A stretch of DNA of 64,000 nt from Pterobdella sp. o SKG-2022 (taxonomy: Eukaryota; Annelida; Clitellata; Hirudinida; Piscicolidae), in assembly GCA_964035795.1 (NCBI GenBank), contig OZ038321.1:20256758-20320757 (forward strand), written 5' to 3'. The notes beneath the pieces are model-generated. The model searched no databases. It saw only the letters and a program-made list of their open reading frames with translations, and was not told the origin of the DNA. Below are positions 50,337 through 63,500 of the stretch, one piece after another. The translations under genes were made by a program, and so were the position numbers. How positions within the stretch are numbered: the first letter of the stretch is position 1; each line of letters starts with the position of its first letter.

Positions 50337-53047
50337 ATGAGCGATCAATCGTCTAATTCGCTTTCTCCTTTCACCGTAACTAAAAAATCAGCAAAAATGC
50401 CTATTTATACTTACGACTGTGAAATAAACACGGACAAGCACTTATATCCTCATTCGATTGTATGGACTCCAATTCCTCTTTTGACGTTAGTATTCGTGTT
50501 TTATTACTGCTTTGTTATTTTAAAATAAGGAATTATTCATTGATTCATTCCTATTTATAACTGTCATTTTTTGATTATTCATTCTAACGTCGCAATTTTA
50601 ACTTATTTTAAGTTTTTTTATCGCTTAAAAACTTTGCTAGTCATTTTTTAAAAGTTTTTTTATGAAATTACCAAGATGGCTATTTCCCATTATTGGACAT
50701 ATGGGCATCTGCATGACAAATGGGATCATCAGGGATTTTGCAGGACCTTACTGTGTTTCAGTTAGTTATTCGTTATTACATCATTTTTTTTTTTGAAAAT
50801 CAAGTGAATTTCAATATATTTAATTCTATTTTAAATGAAATTTTTTTTCAATTTATAGGAAGACCATATGGCTTTTGGGAACCCAACAAAGTTTGAATTT
50901 GGAATTGATTTTTATTTAAATATAACATTATTACTATATTAAAGTAAAACCATAGAATTTTTTTTTCAAAGTAAGTTTTTTTGTGTTTCATTAACATAGA
51001 TAAGTTTTCAAGTTTCTAACTATAAATATATAATGCTGATGTTTTTTCAAATTTTAATGATTTAAATAGGTTTTATTTTCACTACATAATAATATAATAT
51101 GACTTTTCAAGGTATTGGCAATTAGACTTGGACAAAGTGCCATCTATGAACCAAAAGGATGCATGGGACCGTGGTGTTCATGATGCTTCTGAGGTCTATA
51201 AAGGTCGAATAGTGAGTTTGTCATATAAAACTTGATTAGTTGATAGTTCAGCTCATAACATTGGTGTAATGATCCATACACAAAATATAACAATAAATAA
51301 GATTATGATGGTTTCGAATGATTATCACAATAGTTAAGTAAACAAACACAAATTATTTATTTATCTAAATCACAAAGCATTCATATGTGAACTTACATTA
51401 TCATCACTAATAAATTCAGGCATAATTTTATTGGTTGATATTAAAATTATTTCTAGCACAACCTTATTTGTGATAATTGTCACTCCCACGTTGCCATGGC
51501 TTTGAGGAACATGGATTATGGTGGTACTAAATGGAACATGGTCAATGTTTGGTTCCAGTTCACTATACATTCTAAATATGTCAGGTATGTTAAGCATTCA
51601 TTCATTGATTTTCATGACATTCCAATTTAGTTCACTCATGGTTGATTTGAATACATAAATAGATACATTTAACTTTTTAAAAGGTATCACTACTATTAGA
51701 AAATAGATAATTAAGCTGCATTTCATACTCAGAACTCATATTAATCACTTGATAATATGGCTTCAACGCTAGAATGTAGTCTGATACTGTTATAGTCGTT
51801 AAGCAATTGTTGACTTCCTCAAATTCCATATTTTAATCATTACAAACTCAGGTTTTAGTTGTTTTTTTTCCAGTTCTCATTGTTATTTCAGCTTTTAAAA
51901 TGCTTTATTATTTCTTATTGGAAAAATAATTCATGAATCTGTATAAATTTTTCAATTTACAATTATTATTATGATCCAATTAGATTTTACTGCTGTACAT
52001 GTTCCAGTAAATGGGGTTGACAGTAGTCGGCCTGGATTATTGATACTATAACAGAGTGGTGTCTAAAAAAGAACATTTTATTTGAGAAAAATTTTTTAAA
52101 ACTGCTAGCCAAGCTAACGTCCAACTTGAAATTATCGATTTCAAGATCCACCGTTCCCACATTTGGGCAGTTTGCCTTACCGTTGTCAACAAAAAAAAAA
52201 GATCCTCCTCTAAGCAAAATGACAACGATAGCAGAATATCAGTTTGTCGATACCTGTTACCAGAGTCTACTGTTATCCAGCTTATAACAGAAAAGCAGTC
52301 TCAATTTTAAGACGCCATTTTCGGTGCAGTTTAACGACATGTTCAAGACCAATAAAAATCAAGTTTTTTTAATATTCAAATATTTGTAATATCAATCTGG
52401 GGCATGTGACGTAAAACTCCACCAAACTTAGCGCCTGCAGTTTAAGGATAAATTTTTAGATAAACTCTGAATATTTTGAATTCGATAATTTCAAGTTGGA
52501 TGATAGCTCGGACTGGCTGTCTATTAAATTTTTTTCAAAAATCTGGCTTTATAAATAACCCTATAATAGTATCAATAATCTAAGTCGACTGCTGTCAATG
52601 CCAGTTTCGGAAACATGCACTGCAGTATAATACAATTTTTCAAAAGTTGACTTCTGCAAAACCCATTTTGCAAGCTTTTGTTTACAATTTGACTTGAGAT
52701 ACCTTTGCTGAGCCGTTTTGAATCACGACACTTCTTGTAAAACTAAGGGTCAGATGGCATTTGTCGAACTTAAGATTCCCTTAAAAAAATGAGGTTGTCT
52801 GAAATAGTAGTCAAAGTGGAATTTAGTTCTGTTATCGTAATTGCCCAACCAATGTTTTTCTATACTTTTCACACATCTCAACTTATCATATATTACCCAC
52901 ATTTTGAATTGCACATTTAATTGTATATTCATGAATATAATCCTTCTATACAGCTGCTTGGGCTTCATCAAGTCATGGTTGCCCTTCTTCGTTATCATCA
53001 CCATCATCATCGTCCTTGCCGTCGTGTTTTCTACCATTAGTAAATGA
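50337..53047 (+). CDS. TMEM222: TMEM222 (DUF778 family membrane protein)
   Basis: Small conserved membrane protein of poorly known function. Six exons: 50337-50485, 50676-50760, 50859-50890, 51112-51211, 51457-51584, 52954-53047 (TGA); phases agree, about 195 aa (human 208). Highly conserved words: YPHSIVWTPIPLLTWLFPI, IGHMGIC, IIRDFAGPY, EDHMAFGNPTKYWQLD, AWDRGVHDASE, CDNCHSHVAMALRNM. The last exon gives a C-terminal membrane segment of Ile/Val residues after SWLPFF. The Cys/His-rich ICDNCHSHVA region is the family hallmark. An in-frame second Met lies 20 codons in, and the longer form is chosen because nothing argues against it. It diverges from RICTOR; intron 5 holds a foldback element. 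Confidence 0.95.
51973..52640. mobile_element. Foldback element with about 165-bp inverted repeats in TMEM222 intron 5
   Basis: The left arm, from about 51973, has ccaattagattttactgctg, then gattattgatactata, and further in caacttgaaattatcgattt. It pairs with the right arm, about 52480-52640 (aattcgataatttcaagttg, then tagtatcaataatc and gcactgcagtataat). Arm identity is moderate. The interior of about 330 bp has no coding capacity. A solo end is at 42296-42385. Confidence 0.85.
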
Positions 53048-53755
53048 ATTCATATCTCAATTAGTACCTACTTAATTCGTCAGACTTTCAACATTAACAA
53101 ATGCATGAATTCTGTATGTTTTTGGAAAACTATTTTTTGCTGAATAATACCTATGATAAAGATAATCAAAAAAATATTGTTAGTCTGAGTGAATTATTTT
53201 CAATATCATTTTCCATTTCAAATGAATGAGTTAATTTATTTATATATTTTATTTTATAAGCCCAGTGAAATCTCAAATCACCTGTTTGCATTCAAATAAA
53301 TATTTTCTGCGTCGTCTCAAAATAACCAGTAAGTTATGCAAATTTAAAATCATTTATAACAATTTTATGTGAAAGAAAGCTGCCTTCAACATGAATAACC
53401 AAATTTTTATTCGTACTAGACACAAACACTTTGACAACTAAGCTCTATATTACTGGCTAGTTGATAAAGTATTAAAGAATTAACAAATAATCCCTCTCCA
53501 ACTAAAACTCATCTTTAGTGTCAAAAATTAGAATTTTACTGTAAGAGATCGCTTTAACTAAATTTTATCTATTTTTCGTTTTGATATCGTAGTCGATAAT
53601 TAAAAAGTAGTCAGCTTAAATTGATTTATCGTTTGTTAAAATCTTAAATAATGTATGACTTGCTGTATTCGGGAAGCTTTATGGCTAATCACTCGCACAG
53701 ATTAAACTGTATCTAAACTATTGATGAAGTACAATAGCCTGAATCTGAAAGTAAG
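53048..53755. other. TMEM222 3' UTR and spacer
   Basis: AATAAA at 53295-53300 is the nearest good polyadenylation signal for TMEM222, 248 bases after the stop. No other feature is seen. Confidence 0.5.
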
Positions 53756-54421
53756 GACAACAAACAAAAAGTATTTATTAAATGACACGAAGCTTTTCTC
53801 AAGACTAGCTTACATTATCAACTGATAATCAAAGTTAAAATATTTCAACCTATTTATACTATTTGCTGTTATTAATGTATTGCTTGATATAAAAGAAAAG
53901 AGATTAATCGCTAGAATTTCTATTGCTAATTATGACATGAGAGAAGAAACTAAGCTTATAATTACTCAGCTGTTAGGTGATGCCAAATCGAAACAAAGAA
54001 AGTGACTTTACGTCTAATTGATCATTTAACGTGGGTCACTATGATTTGATGGAGTAAGCTTCCTCTTTCTAGCATTGGTGGAGGCTCTGTCCAGGATGCT
54101 CCATGTGAACCTATGGTTAGGATTCACCTTGAGATGTTTGGCGGGTTTGGAACTACCTTTGTCCGATTCGTGCTTCGCCCATCTGATACTGGAGTTTCTC
54201 AGAGCTTCAACAATATACGTTTTCTTGCATGAACATTCCCTTTTGTAGATAATATGGTGGTGATGTGTCAGTTTATTTTTAATCGGAAAGAGATTAATAC
54301 ATTAATAATAGAAAATAGTATAAATAGGTTGAAATATTTTAACTTTGATTATCACTTGATAATGTAAGCTAGTCTTAAGAAAAGCTTCGTGTCATTTAAT
54401 AAATACTTTGTGTTTGTTGTC
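53756..54421. mobile_element. Element with about 125-bp terminal inverted repeats carrying a GIY-YIG remnant
   Basis: Left end 53756-53880 and right end 54297-54421 are near-identical inverted copies starting gacaacaaac and containing gtatttattaaatgacacg, aagctttt and caacctatttatactattt. The interior holds the Penelope-type endonuclease remnant at about 54040-54246. Its end sequence is shared with the smaller hairpins at 57091-57264 and 7027-7193. Confidence 0.85.
54040..54246 (-). pseudogene. Penelope-like GIY-YIG endonuclease remnant
   Basis: Minus-strand translation is open for about 65 codons and reads CSCKKTYIVEALRN, then RWAKHESDKG, KPAKHL and FTWSILDRA, followed by RKRKLT. This follows the order in Penelope-element GIY-YIG domains (C-x-C..YVGET..RN, R..EH, S..A.H, W.IL..A, RK..EA). 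The usual G-E-T after YV has become E-A, and the frame is cut at both ends, so it is a fragment. It is less AT-rich than its surroundings. Confidence 0.7.
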
Positions 54422-55445
54422 TTTAAACTATTGAATTTTCAAAATTTAAGTTTATGAACTCTGGAAAACTTCAACAACATTTTTATGTGTTGATGGTTTG
54501 TATGCATATGTTAACAACCACCTGTATTATTTGTACAGATTCAATTAACTTCAACTCTGTATTATTTTTTATGTCCTATGAGTCATTTATATACATTTAA
54601 TCTAAAACTTAGTTATCATTAAATCTTACTACCGTTTTGAGTAATTTTATTTAAATGCTTCGATACATTCAAAGTTCATATTTCTATCTTTGTTGTCGAA
54701 GTCTGACGTCGTTTTTTTTCAATTCCAGTGTGCTTCTAAATCTAATCTTTTGTTACTTGAACTATCTAAAAAAAAATTTTTTGTTTTTTTTCATACTTTT
54801 AGTAGCGCAATTATAATTTTTTTTGATTTTTATGTTTGAAAAAAATTTGAGTTCTACAATTTGAAAACTAATGGAATCTTTGTATAAAAATATTCTACAA
54901 AGTTGAACAAACAAACGTCGTGCATGTGATAATGAATATCGAAAGCAAGATCTACATAAAATAAAAATCAAATGCTTTACAAATGGCTTATGCGTTTCCA
55001 CTCAAAATGTCCAGTAAGATGCTCTATAATAGCCACTCAATTTTTTTCGACTCATTTTTAGTATGAGCTCTTAAATTCAAAAAAGGGACAAGGCGTGTGA
55101 TTCAAGGGGTTTTTAAGTTTCTACAGCTATTGTATCGAAAATTTATTTACTTATAAGACTAGTGTTTTTGCATTTTTGCTAAATTTACTTGTTGAAAAGC
55201 CCGACCGTAGTTAGCAGGTACGAGTGTGATAACTCTATCAAGCAGATAGCACACAACATTAGCCTTAAACGAAAACACCAAGCTCTTTGAAAGCAAAAAA
55301 AATTTTTTTTTTAAATTATATAATGAATATTTGAAAATTAATTTTTATTTTTTATACTTTTGAAAAAATTTCAAAAATAACTTTTACTCGCTTTAAACTT
55401 CCTTCACGTTTGTCGGTGATCTTGATTGTTGTCGTATTCGTCCCA
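54422..55445. other. MTCH2 5' flank
   Basis: AT-rich spacer. A minus-strand frame at 54762-55001 has no family resemblance. The MTCH2 promoter should lie in the right-hand part; no core motif is obvious. Confidence 0.45.
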
Positions 55446-58400
55446 ATGGAACAAATAGCCTTTGGTTTGGTTTTTAATACTGCTTATCATCCTTTCACGT
55501 ATGCTAAAACCTTAATACAGGTTATACTCTTTAAAAAAATGAACGTATTATTATCTTCATTAGTTTTAAAACATTTAAAAAAGCTTATTGTGAATTGATG
55601 CTTTAATACAAATATAATTTTTCGAAGTTAGGACATGAGCCTTTTCCACCCAACCTCACCCAATCTATTTTAGGGAAGAAAATCCTTATGTATCCTAATA
55701 TACTAAAATATGGTATATCCATTATTGCTCATTACTTTTAAAAATATACTATATTATATAAGAGGATTCAAAATTATATTATAATTTAAACTCAAAATCT
55801 TTATTTCAGTGGGACATATTTACAAAGTAGATGGCTTCACAGGGCTATTTAGGGGTTTGTCAGGCCATTTATTCCAATTTACTGTTGGACACATAGTTTC
55901 AAATGATCTCAAACAGGTTCAACTTCAAGATTTCCAATTTTAAATTTTTTTATTTTTAATTGGAAGATGAAGCTTCAAGCAATTTAAACTTTTATTTAAT
56001 TAACATATTTTATGACTTATATTACATATAATTATAATAACGTATAATTATAATAAAATTTAACCTATTTCAATATTGTTGTATTTACTTCATATAACTT
56101 ATAAAAATGGAAGAATAACATTATCATCACCAATTTGCTAGATCTTGAAAAAACGTATAAGTTTTATATTATACTATTGAACCTTTTTTGGAATTTCAAA
56201 TTTATATAAATCTTATAGGGCTTTGCACAAAGAAATGCTAAAAATAAAATTCAATTAGAAGAAATTGATGAGGAAAATCCAAGTTTCAATTTTAAAAAGG
56301 TATTATTTCAATATTTTCAGTTTATGCATTAAAATTTATTAATAAAATAGAATAATTTACAAAAAAAAGCTACAATATTTATAAGTTTAGTTTCATTATG
56401 GGAAATAATAGATTTTCATGTCTCAATTATATAAATAAACTAACAAAATATAATTTCAAATTAAACGCAATGAAATAAAATTAAATACATTTTTCTTCAT
56501 ACGTTTAACAATAAAAATTCACATTAAAAGATCTAATGTAAAACCATAACTCAACAATACTTCACAATCACCAATCCAACAATTTCATTATTAGTACTAA
56601 CACCTCCAATATATTCAATAATAGTAATACAACCATAAATATATCCATTAATACTAGTACAATACTATCTTCAATAGTTAGTCATTGAGACTAGTCAAGA
56701 AACTGTAGCCAGGTGTGCTGGAGTGGTTTTTTCCTACCCCTTTTATGTCATCTATGTGAGGTCTGTTGCACAGTTTGTTGGCAGGGAAACCCTTTATGAC
56801 AGTTTCTTTGGTTCCATTGGTTAGTTATTGTGTTGTATGTTTGTTAGATATTGTGTTGTGTACAAATTGGTTAGTTTATTATATTGTTATCACCATCATC
56901 ATTTTTCGTCTTCATAGGGCTATTTTCATGGGTTTAGAGGTGTTTTATATTTGTGTATTGTTTTTGTCTTTTGTATTAGAATATTTTTCATGCACTTTCT
57001 GTTAACAAAGAAATAGGTGCAACTTTTATTATGGTTGATAAAATTGGAATTGATTATTAAGTACCTGGATGACGTAGAAAAGCCTAAAACTATAGTAAAG
57101 GAAACAAACAAAAGGTATTTATTTACTTAATACACAAAGATTCTTGTAAGATAATCTCACATTAGCAAGTAATCTCACGTTATCAATTGATAATTTAAGA
57201 TTTTCTAACGAAAAGCTTCGCGGGTTGAGTAAATAAATACCTTTTGTTTGCTTCTCTTACTATAAGAAAATGATTTAACTTTTTATAATAAGGCTAAACT
57301 CATCGAAATTTTCATCTTTGTTTTGGTTAGTTGTATGAAAAATTTCAAATTTGAAGTTTTTCGAGAAGATATATTAGAAATAAACAGTATACTGCCTTTG
57401 AAAACTATATTAATCTGTGCATATTCTATTAAATACAAAAAATAATCACACACGTCGATACAATTAAACTATTATTTCCATCCATATATTCATTCAAAAC
57501 TTGATATATTAACTAAAAGGAAGCTTACTGATCATAATCAGGACAGATATGGAAAAACGAAGGAATATTGGGCTTTTTTGGTGGCGTCATACCCAGGCTG
57601 TTAGGAGAAGCCTTGACCATTTGGATTTCAAACATACTCACTGAGTCGTTCAAATGTATTATCTACCAAGTGAATTCAAACGCTTCTGAGGTGATTCAAC
57701 CTATACTCTTTTGTTTTTCTTGTGTGTTTGGTTTGAGCATGGACATTTTGCGTGATTTTTGGTTGCATGTAACGTTACATTTTTTTTGCGTTCAGACGGT
57801 TTTGAAATAAGTTTTTTGATTTTTAGACTTTATATTCATTTATTCATGTCATTATTCACAAGCAATATCTTTTTTTCAGGAATTCAGGCTTCACTACTCT
57901 GTTATCTCTCAGGTACATATAATTATTTTGTTTTGGATAGATGCTTTTTTCAAAAGCCAAACCGTAAAATGAATATAATTTCAGAACAATAGCAAGTTTA
58001 TTAAGATACGAAGCCATCGTATCTTAATAAACTTACTAGTGTTCTGAAATTATATTCATTTGGATAGATGGTCAAGTAGATATATAAATAGGGATCACTA
58101 GCATGACCAGTGTTAGCCTACGAATCAAGTGTTAATCTGAGGATCATTATATTATAATTGAAAAGCTTTGTAATAAATCTCCAAACACTTTTGTGTTATA
58201 TTTGTACCACAAATGAATATATTAGCTTATTATAATGTACATTATTAATACCAACGACTAGCTCATAGCTTCAGCTCTGACATATCCTTTCAACCTCGTC
58301 TCTGTTGTCATGGCTGCCAATGGTTCAGGGTACAAATTATATTATTTCATATAGATGTTTGAAATTCAAAGAAGCTGAATATAAGAAAATGATACTACAG

Positions 58401-58980
58401 ATATTTCAGTTTAAAACTATATAAAATAGTTTTTTGCTTCATCCTTCTAAGCATGAAAATGAATGCGAACTCTTGGGGAGAGTATCAAATAAAAATTAAT
58501 TAATTTTTAAAATGTTATATTTTTATTTATTTAAAACTCAAAATTCCATTATTATTCAATACAATTACGATGGCCATTCATGCTTCTCACTCAAGATTGG
58601 CAATAGCTGGTCCACCATACTATAACAGTTGGCTCAATTGCTGGGAGCATCTCTCTAAACAAGTCTGTATTCCAATTTTTATATTGTATTGTGCTTTTAA
58701 ATAATTCTTATTTTAATTTTCGAATATATATACAAGTTATCACATTCAAATTCAAAAATGAAGATTTAAGGTAAAGTGTATGTAATTGAATATAATTTTA
58801 TTTAAGTTTCGCCATATCAAAAAGTAAGTAAGCACTCTAAACCCGATATTATTGCACTGATAGAACCAGCTGAAGCGGGGCAACGGCATGTTCTTTAGAA
58901 GGTATCATGGGCCCACTCCCGTGGGGGGATTTATCATGCCACCGATCCAACAAGAAGGAGTTTACCACTTCAAATATTAA
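55446..58980 (+). CDS. MTCH2: MTCH2, mitochondrial carrier homolog 2 (outer membrane insertase)
   Basis: Outer mitochondrial membrane protein of the carrier family that inserts tail-anchored proteins. Ten exons: 55446-55520, 55628-55712, 55810-55916, 56219-56299, 56690-56819, 57542-57690, 57880-57912, 58262-58329, 58596-58662, 58870-58980 (TAA); phases agree, about 301 aa (human 303). Recognisable: YHPFTYAKTLIQ, GHEPFPP, VDGFTGLFRGL, TVARCAGVVFSYPFYVI, RSVAQFVGRE, EGILGFFGGVIPRLLGEAL, ALTYPFNLVSVVMAANG, LAIAGPPYYNSWLNCW and LKRGNGMFFRR. As in MTCH proteins, the classical PX[DE]XX[KR] carrier signature is degenerate. The Met at 55446 is the first that gives a conserved N-terminus. Introns 5 and 7 carry hairpin elements. 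Confidence 0.95.
57091..57264. mobile_element. 174-bp hairpin element in MTCH2 intron 5
   Basis: The ends tatagtaaaggaaacaaac, aaaggtatttatttact and, inverted, agtaaataaatacctttt, gtttgcttctcttactata pair nearly perfectly. The inner part has cgaaaagcttcgcggg. It shares ends with the 53756-54421 element and looks like its internally deleted, non-autonomous derivative. Confidence 0.88.
57968..58060. mobile_element. 93-bp hairpin element in MTCH2 intron 7
   Basis: Arms aatgaatataatttcagaac and aagtttattaagatacgaa pair with ttcgtatcttaataaactt-like and gttctgaaattatattcatt sequences. The flanking word ttggatagatg occurs at 57935 and again at 58061, a possible direct duplication. Confidence 0.88.
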
Positions 58981-60561
58981 CCCTGAGGCATTGCTTTATG
59001 TTTTAATGTTATAACCCACAATTAGTTTCTAGAGATTTCGTGTTTCTAGCTTTCGAATTAGATTTTTATCTCTCAATTGATGTTCTTATAAGGTATTTTA
59101 AATTTTATTTTTAATAATTACACACCTTTTCAGTACAGGTATCTCTGATCTTCGTATCTTTGATTTTTAATTTATTGGAAAATATTCTTGTGTTTGTCTC
59201 ATGAATTATAGTAAACTGAATAACTTCAATATTGGGGAATCTTTTCTAACCAAATCATTTTTTCAAATATTTTTCTAACACAAATAAGCTAAATTAGGGT
59301 TGAATTTATTTTGCTTAAAATTTATCTTTTTTAATATTAATTCAAACTGATAAAAAAATTAAAAAATTCTCTTATGTTAAAATAATCAACCAACTGCGCT
59401 ATACTTTATGAACAACAGACCTAGTTCAGTATAGCTTATTCAAAATAAGCTTTTCAAATCGGTAGTTTCGTCATTTGGTTAAGCCAAGCTTTTTAGTGTT
59501 TCTTCAATATAGATTTTTTTTCAAGGCTCTAAATTATCATTAATAAACATCAGGTCTTTTTTGATAGTTTTTTAAGAAGATGGTTACCTCAATAATCGCA
59601 TATTATATGTTTGAATATAGCACTTCCGTCGTATTGAAAAATTATATGAGGGAAGAAAAGCAAAGTATAAGTAAAAGTTTTTTTAAAGGTAGATTTCAAC
59701 GTGTGTAAAACTTGAAACATGGCATGTTTTTATACAACATTACATCAAGTTAACAGTAATAAATGTTCAGAGACAAATGAGTTACCGTGAAAAAAAATTG
59801 AACTTACTGCAGAAAAACTCAATGATTCTAATAAAATTTATAATAAAAACAATATATCTAATTTTTCAGAGATTTCAGGTATCAATTTGTTTGTATATTG
59901 TTTTCAAAAATAACTTCACAAAGGGCAATATTTTGATACTATTTTTGTTCCGCTACCATTTCCTACATAGCCTGGTTTTTTTTTGTCAAAAAGATTGAGC
60001 CTTTTTGAAAAAAACCCCATGTAACTTTATGATAATGTATTTGATTCTGTTGGCTAAATGAGAAAGATTAAGAAGTATTTTTCGAGATAAAACTTCATTT
60101 AGAAAAGTCAAGTTCGATCAAAACATGGTTATGTTTTAAGATGAAGTTGTTTTTTTTGCAAATCAAATTTGCTAAAGTTTTTTAATTTGACGTATAGAAT
60201 TATAGAAAATATTAATTGATGTCAAAATGTCTATATTCATGTTTATTCTTCTGAAATTGTTTATGTAAGGTCAAATGATACATGAATTTATAACAGAAAC
60301 ATCGTACAAAAGCAGATTTATAAACAAAAAAGAATTTTATGTCTTTTATTAACAAACTCCCAAAAAGTTAATGATGCCACATGGTTTTAAAGAGTAAATC
60401 AAAGCAACTTGTCAACATCTCAGTTACAAGCCTTAATAACTATATTTCTAAAAAATATCAAAACCATGACCAAAGTTAAGTTTTCAGTGATTATATTAAG
60501 CAGCTATAATAGAAATTTTTATACCAGATATTTGTTTAAAAATCTAAGCTCTCACTAACTT
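58981..60561. other. Convergent MTCH2 / ZIP 3' intergenic region
   Basis: The two genes end toward each other here. An AATAAA on the minus strand at 60345-60350 suits the ZIP gene. The open frame at 59777-59998 has no resemblance to a known family. Confidence 0.5.
60345..60350 (-). terminator. Candidate polyadenylation signal for the ZIP gene
   Basis: TTTATT on the plus strand, AATAAA in gene direction, about 212 bases after the stop. Confidence 0.45.
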
Positions 60562-63500
60562 TCAAACAACGTCGATAACTATTTGGTCTTCATACATTCC
60601 TATCAGTACCATAATGGTTAACCCCAGCGCAACTCCACTTAAATGCAACAGCAACCTCTTAAACCATTTCTCATGTATAGGCTTCAAAAACCTACCTTTG
60701 AACTCAATGCTGTCCACTTCTTCTGGAGATGTTTCCAAGTTGGCCGCGTCATATGCTTTTGTCATTTGGGGAAGCTGTTTAAAATTTAAAAAAAAACTTG
60801 AATTTTCTTAAGTTTCCCGTTTGAAAATAAATAAATAATTGAAAAAGCAGCAGTCAAGTTTTAGAATCATTGTGTTCGATTCTCAATTTATTGCTATGTC
60901 ATTAAGTTAGCATCTTTTTTTAAACAACTCACCATAACAACCAAGGCGATATAAATGAAGAGTCCAGCAATGGCTGCAAAAACCCACATTGTAAGGGATT
61001 GTACTGTGTTTCCTATAGACACACCTATGCACACGCCTATTAAACACAACACCGATGACACAAGGTTGCATATGATAGCCTGCTTTATTGACATCCCAGC
61101 AGTTAAGAGAGACGCGAAGTCTCCTATAAGGATTGTAAAATAAGTGTAGATTCTTTGACTTGAAGAATAAAATTCTTAAAGACCTGATAAAATGTGAAGA
61201 AGCAATGAAGTTGCTTAAGATATATGGAGATATATTTCAAAAGACTGATAAGTAATGATGTGTGAACTGATTAGATGATCTACATTACCAAAAATCTCCC
61301 TATTTGGGGAATTGATTCATAAATTTTCGGCCCCTATAGCTAAGTAGTTGAGCCTTAGACTAATTAGCTGAAGTTACCGGGTTCGATCCCGCGTGGGCCG
61401 ACAATTAGCACAAGTTCCACAGTGTGTTTTCGCTACATTAAATTTGTAGCAAGCGCTTTGATCTATAAAGAAAAGCGCGATCTATAAATACCGCATTACA
61501 TTACATAAAAATTGAAAGTTTATGCGGTTCAGGTGATCAAAAAAGTTTTTCAGTTAATAAAAAATGTCATTAAACCGTAAAATCTTTGAATGTTTTACTG
61601 CAGCATGAAACATAATTAACCGAGTTCGTGTGGAAGCTCGTGACACAGCACTGCTACTGAAGTGCTCACTCCTACAGACATGCTGTTAGCAAACGAGGCT
61701 CCTGATAACATTGTAACAAACACTTATCAAACAAATTCAAATGTGTTTTAAAAAATTGAAATTTATTTCATTTTGAAGACATTTTCAAGTCTATGAAACT
61801 CTAAGCGATTATGTAACAATTGGCATGCAGCTCATAGTGAATACTATAGTAAGTTTGTTTGTTTGCTCAAAATAGCGAGCTAAGTTCAAGTTGAACAAAT
61901 ATTATTCAAAATTTTTCATCGATGTTGCAACATGAAAGCCAGAACCAATGTAAACTTTGATTTTTCTCTATTCTATTGCTAAAAAATCCTTGTTGCATAA
62001 TTTGTTAACCTAAAAAAAAGTCTTTCAAAATGAACTTCATTTCAAACTATGGTCATGAACATTCACAAAAATGCGTTTGTCATTACATAGAATTATCACA
62101 CTAAAAAATTAGTTTATCAAATAATTAGGGATCGATTATCTTTGAAACGATCAGGCAGTTGAAACCCCTGTTTAGGGACAACCTGACGGTTGATTAAACT
62201 CATAGTTTTCATATATTCAAACATTGATTAACTATGAAATGAGGACTTTGATTATTGTTTTGAATTAGAATTTTATAACTTTATTAGCTCTAGAGTATAA
62301 CCATTTATTAGGATGTCTTATGGTAAAGCTGAACTTTTTTTTCCAAATGATAGTATTTTATTGACAATTTCAAACGAGGAAAATCATATACAGATAATAC
62401 AATATTAATAATAATAATGAAAATAATTATCTTTAACACAAATAACAATACAAAAGAGAAAACCGTAATTTAAAATATAGACAAAAACAAAAAAAACCAA
62501 CATTCAAGTCTTCTCGAAAATAATGAAAAAGAAAAACTTCATTGAGCTTTTAATAATATGTTGCATTTGGCTTATATATAATTAAAGCAAACTCTAGTTA
62601 AAACGACATTAGTAAAAGTAAATAAGCATGCGGTAAAGGAGCTTTTAAAGTTAATTTTCATAAATCCAATAAATTTTCCTTATGAAAGCTGATTTATAAA
62701 GCTAAATGTTCAGATTGTTTTTGCGACTTAGAAAAGCACAACAGAATTTAAATTTTTAAAAATAGAAGTTTAAATGTAAATAAGAAATTAAAAATTTTTT
62801 TATTTTTAATAATTAACATCTTTTAGGCTAAAAATGCATAATATATTATATTTATTATTACATTACCAATGGCCAATCCATCCGCAAAGTTGTGCAGCCC
62901 ATCTCCCATAGCGACCATCCACGCGGAAGCCAACACTCCCGACGAAGGGTTGTGAGAGTGGTTGTGTGGGGTGGGAAGCCCTTGGGATATAAAGAAGATT
63001 TGTGGAAATTTGATTAAAGTTAATGAGCTTTTTATAGACTCAAAAGTAATAATAATAATAATAATAATAATAATGATAATAATATTAATAATAATGCTAA
63101 TAAAAATGATTATTATTGTTTTAAAATATTTAATTTATCCTTCTAAAAAATTCTATTAATTACACTAATTATTGCTAAATTCAAATGTTTAAACACTTAT
63201 ATAAAAGTTCCATAAATTAAATATAAATAAAACGTTTTGCAGTCAAACTTTATGACTATATAGAACAATATATAAATACAAAATGAGATAAAAAACAAAT
63301 AAAAAAATAGTTAAAAAGAAAAAAATTGGCCAAAAGATGATAGAATAAAACAATAAATGTTTACCAAATCATCATAGCTTATTTATGAAGGTTGAAATTG
63401 ATCATTACAACCTTTTTCGAAAGCCGCCTGTTGTTCTGTTCTCAATTCCTTGATTTCAATCTGTACAATTAAGCACGTTTTTTCTTGAAACATCAAAATA

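Noticed and set aside
59777..59998. 73-codon frame between MTCH2 and the ZIP gene
   Set aside because: No domain, AT-rich codon use and no splice context; likely chance.
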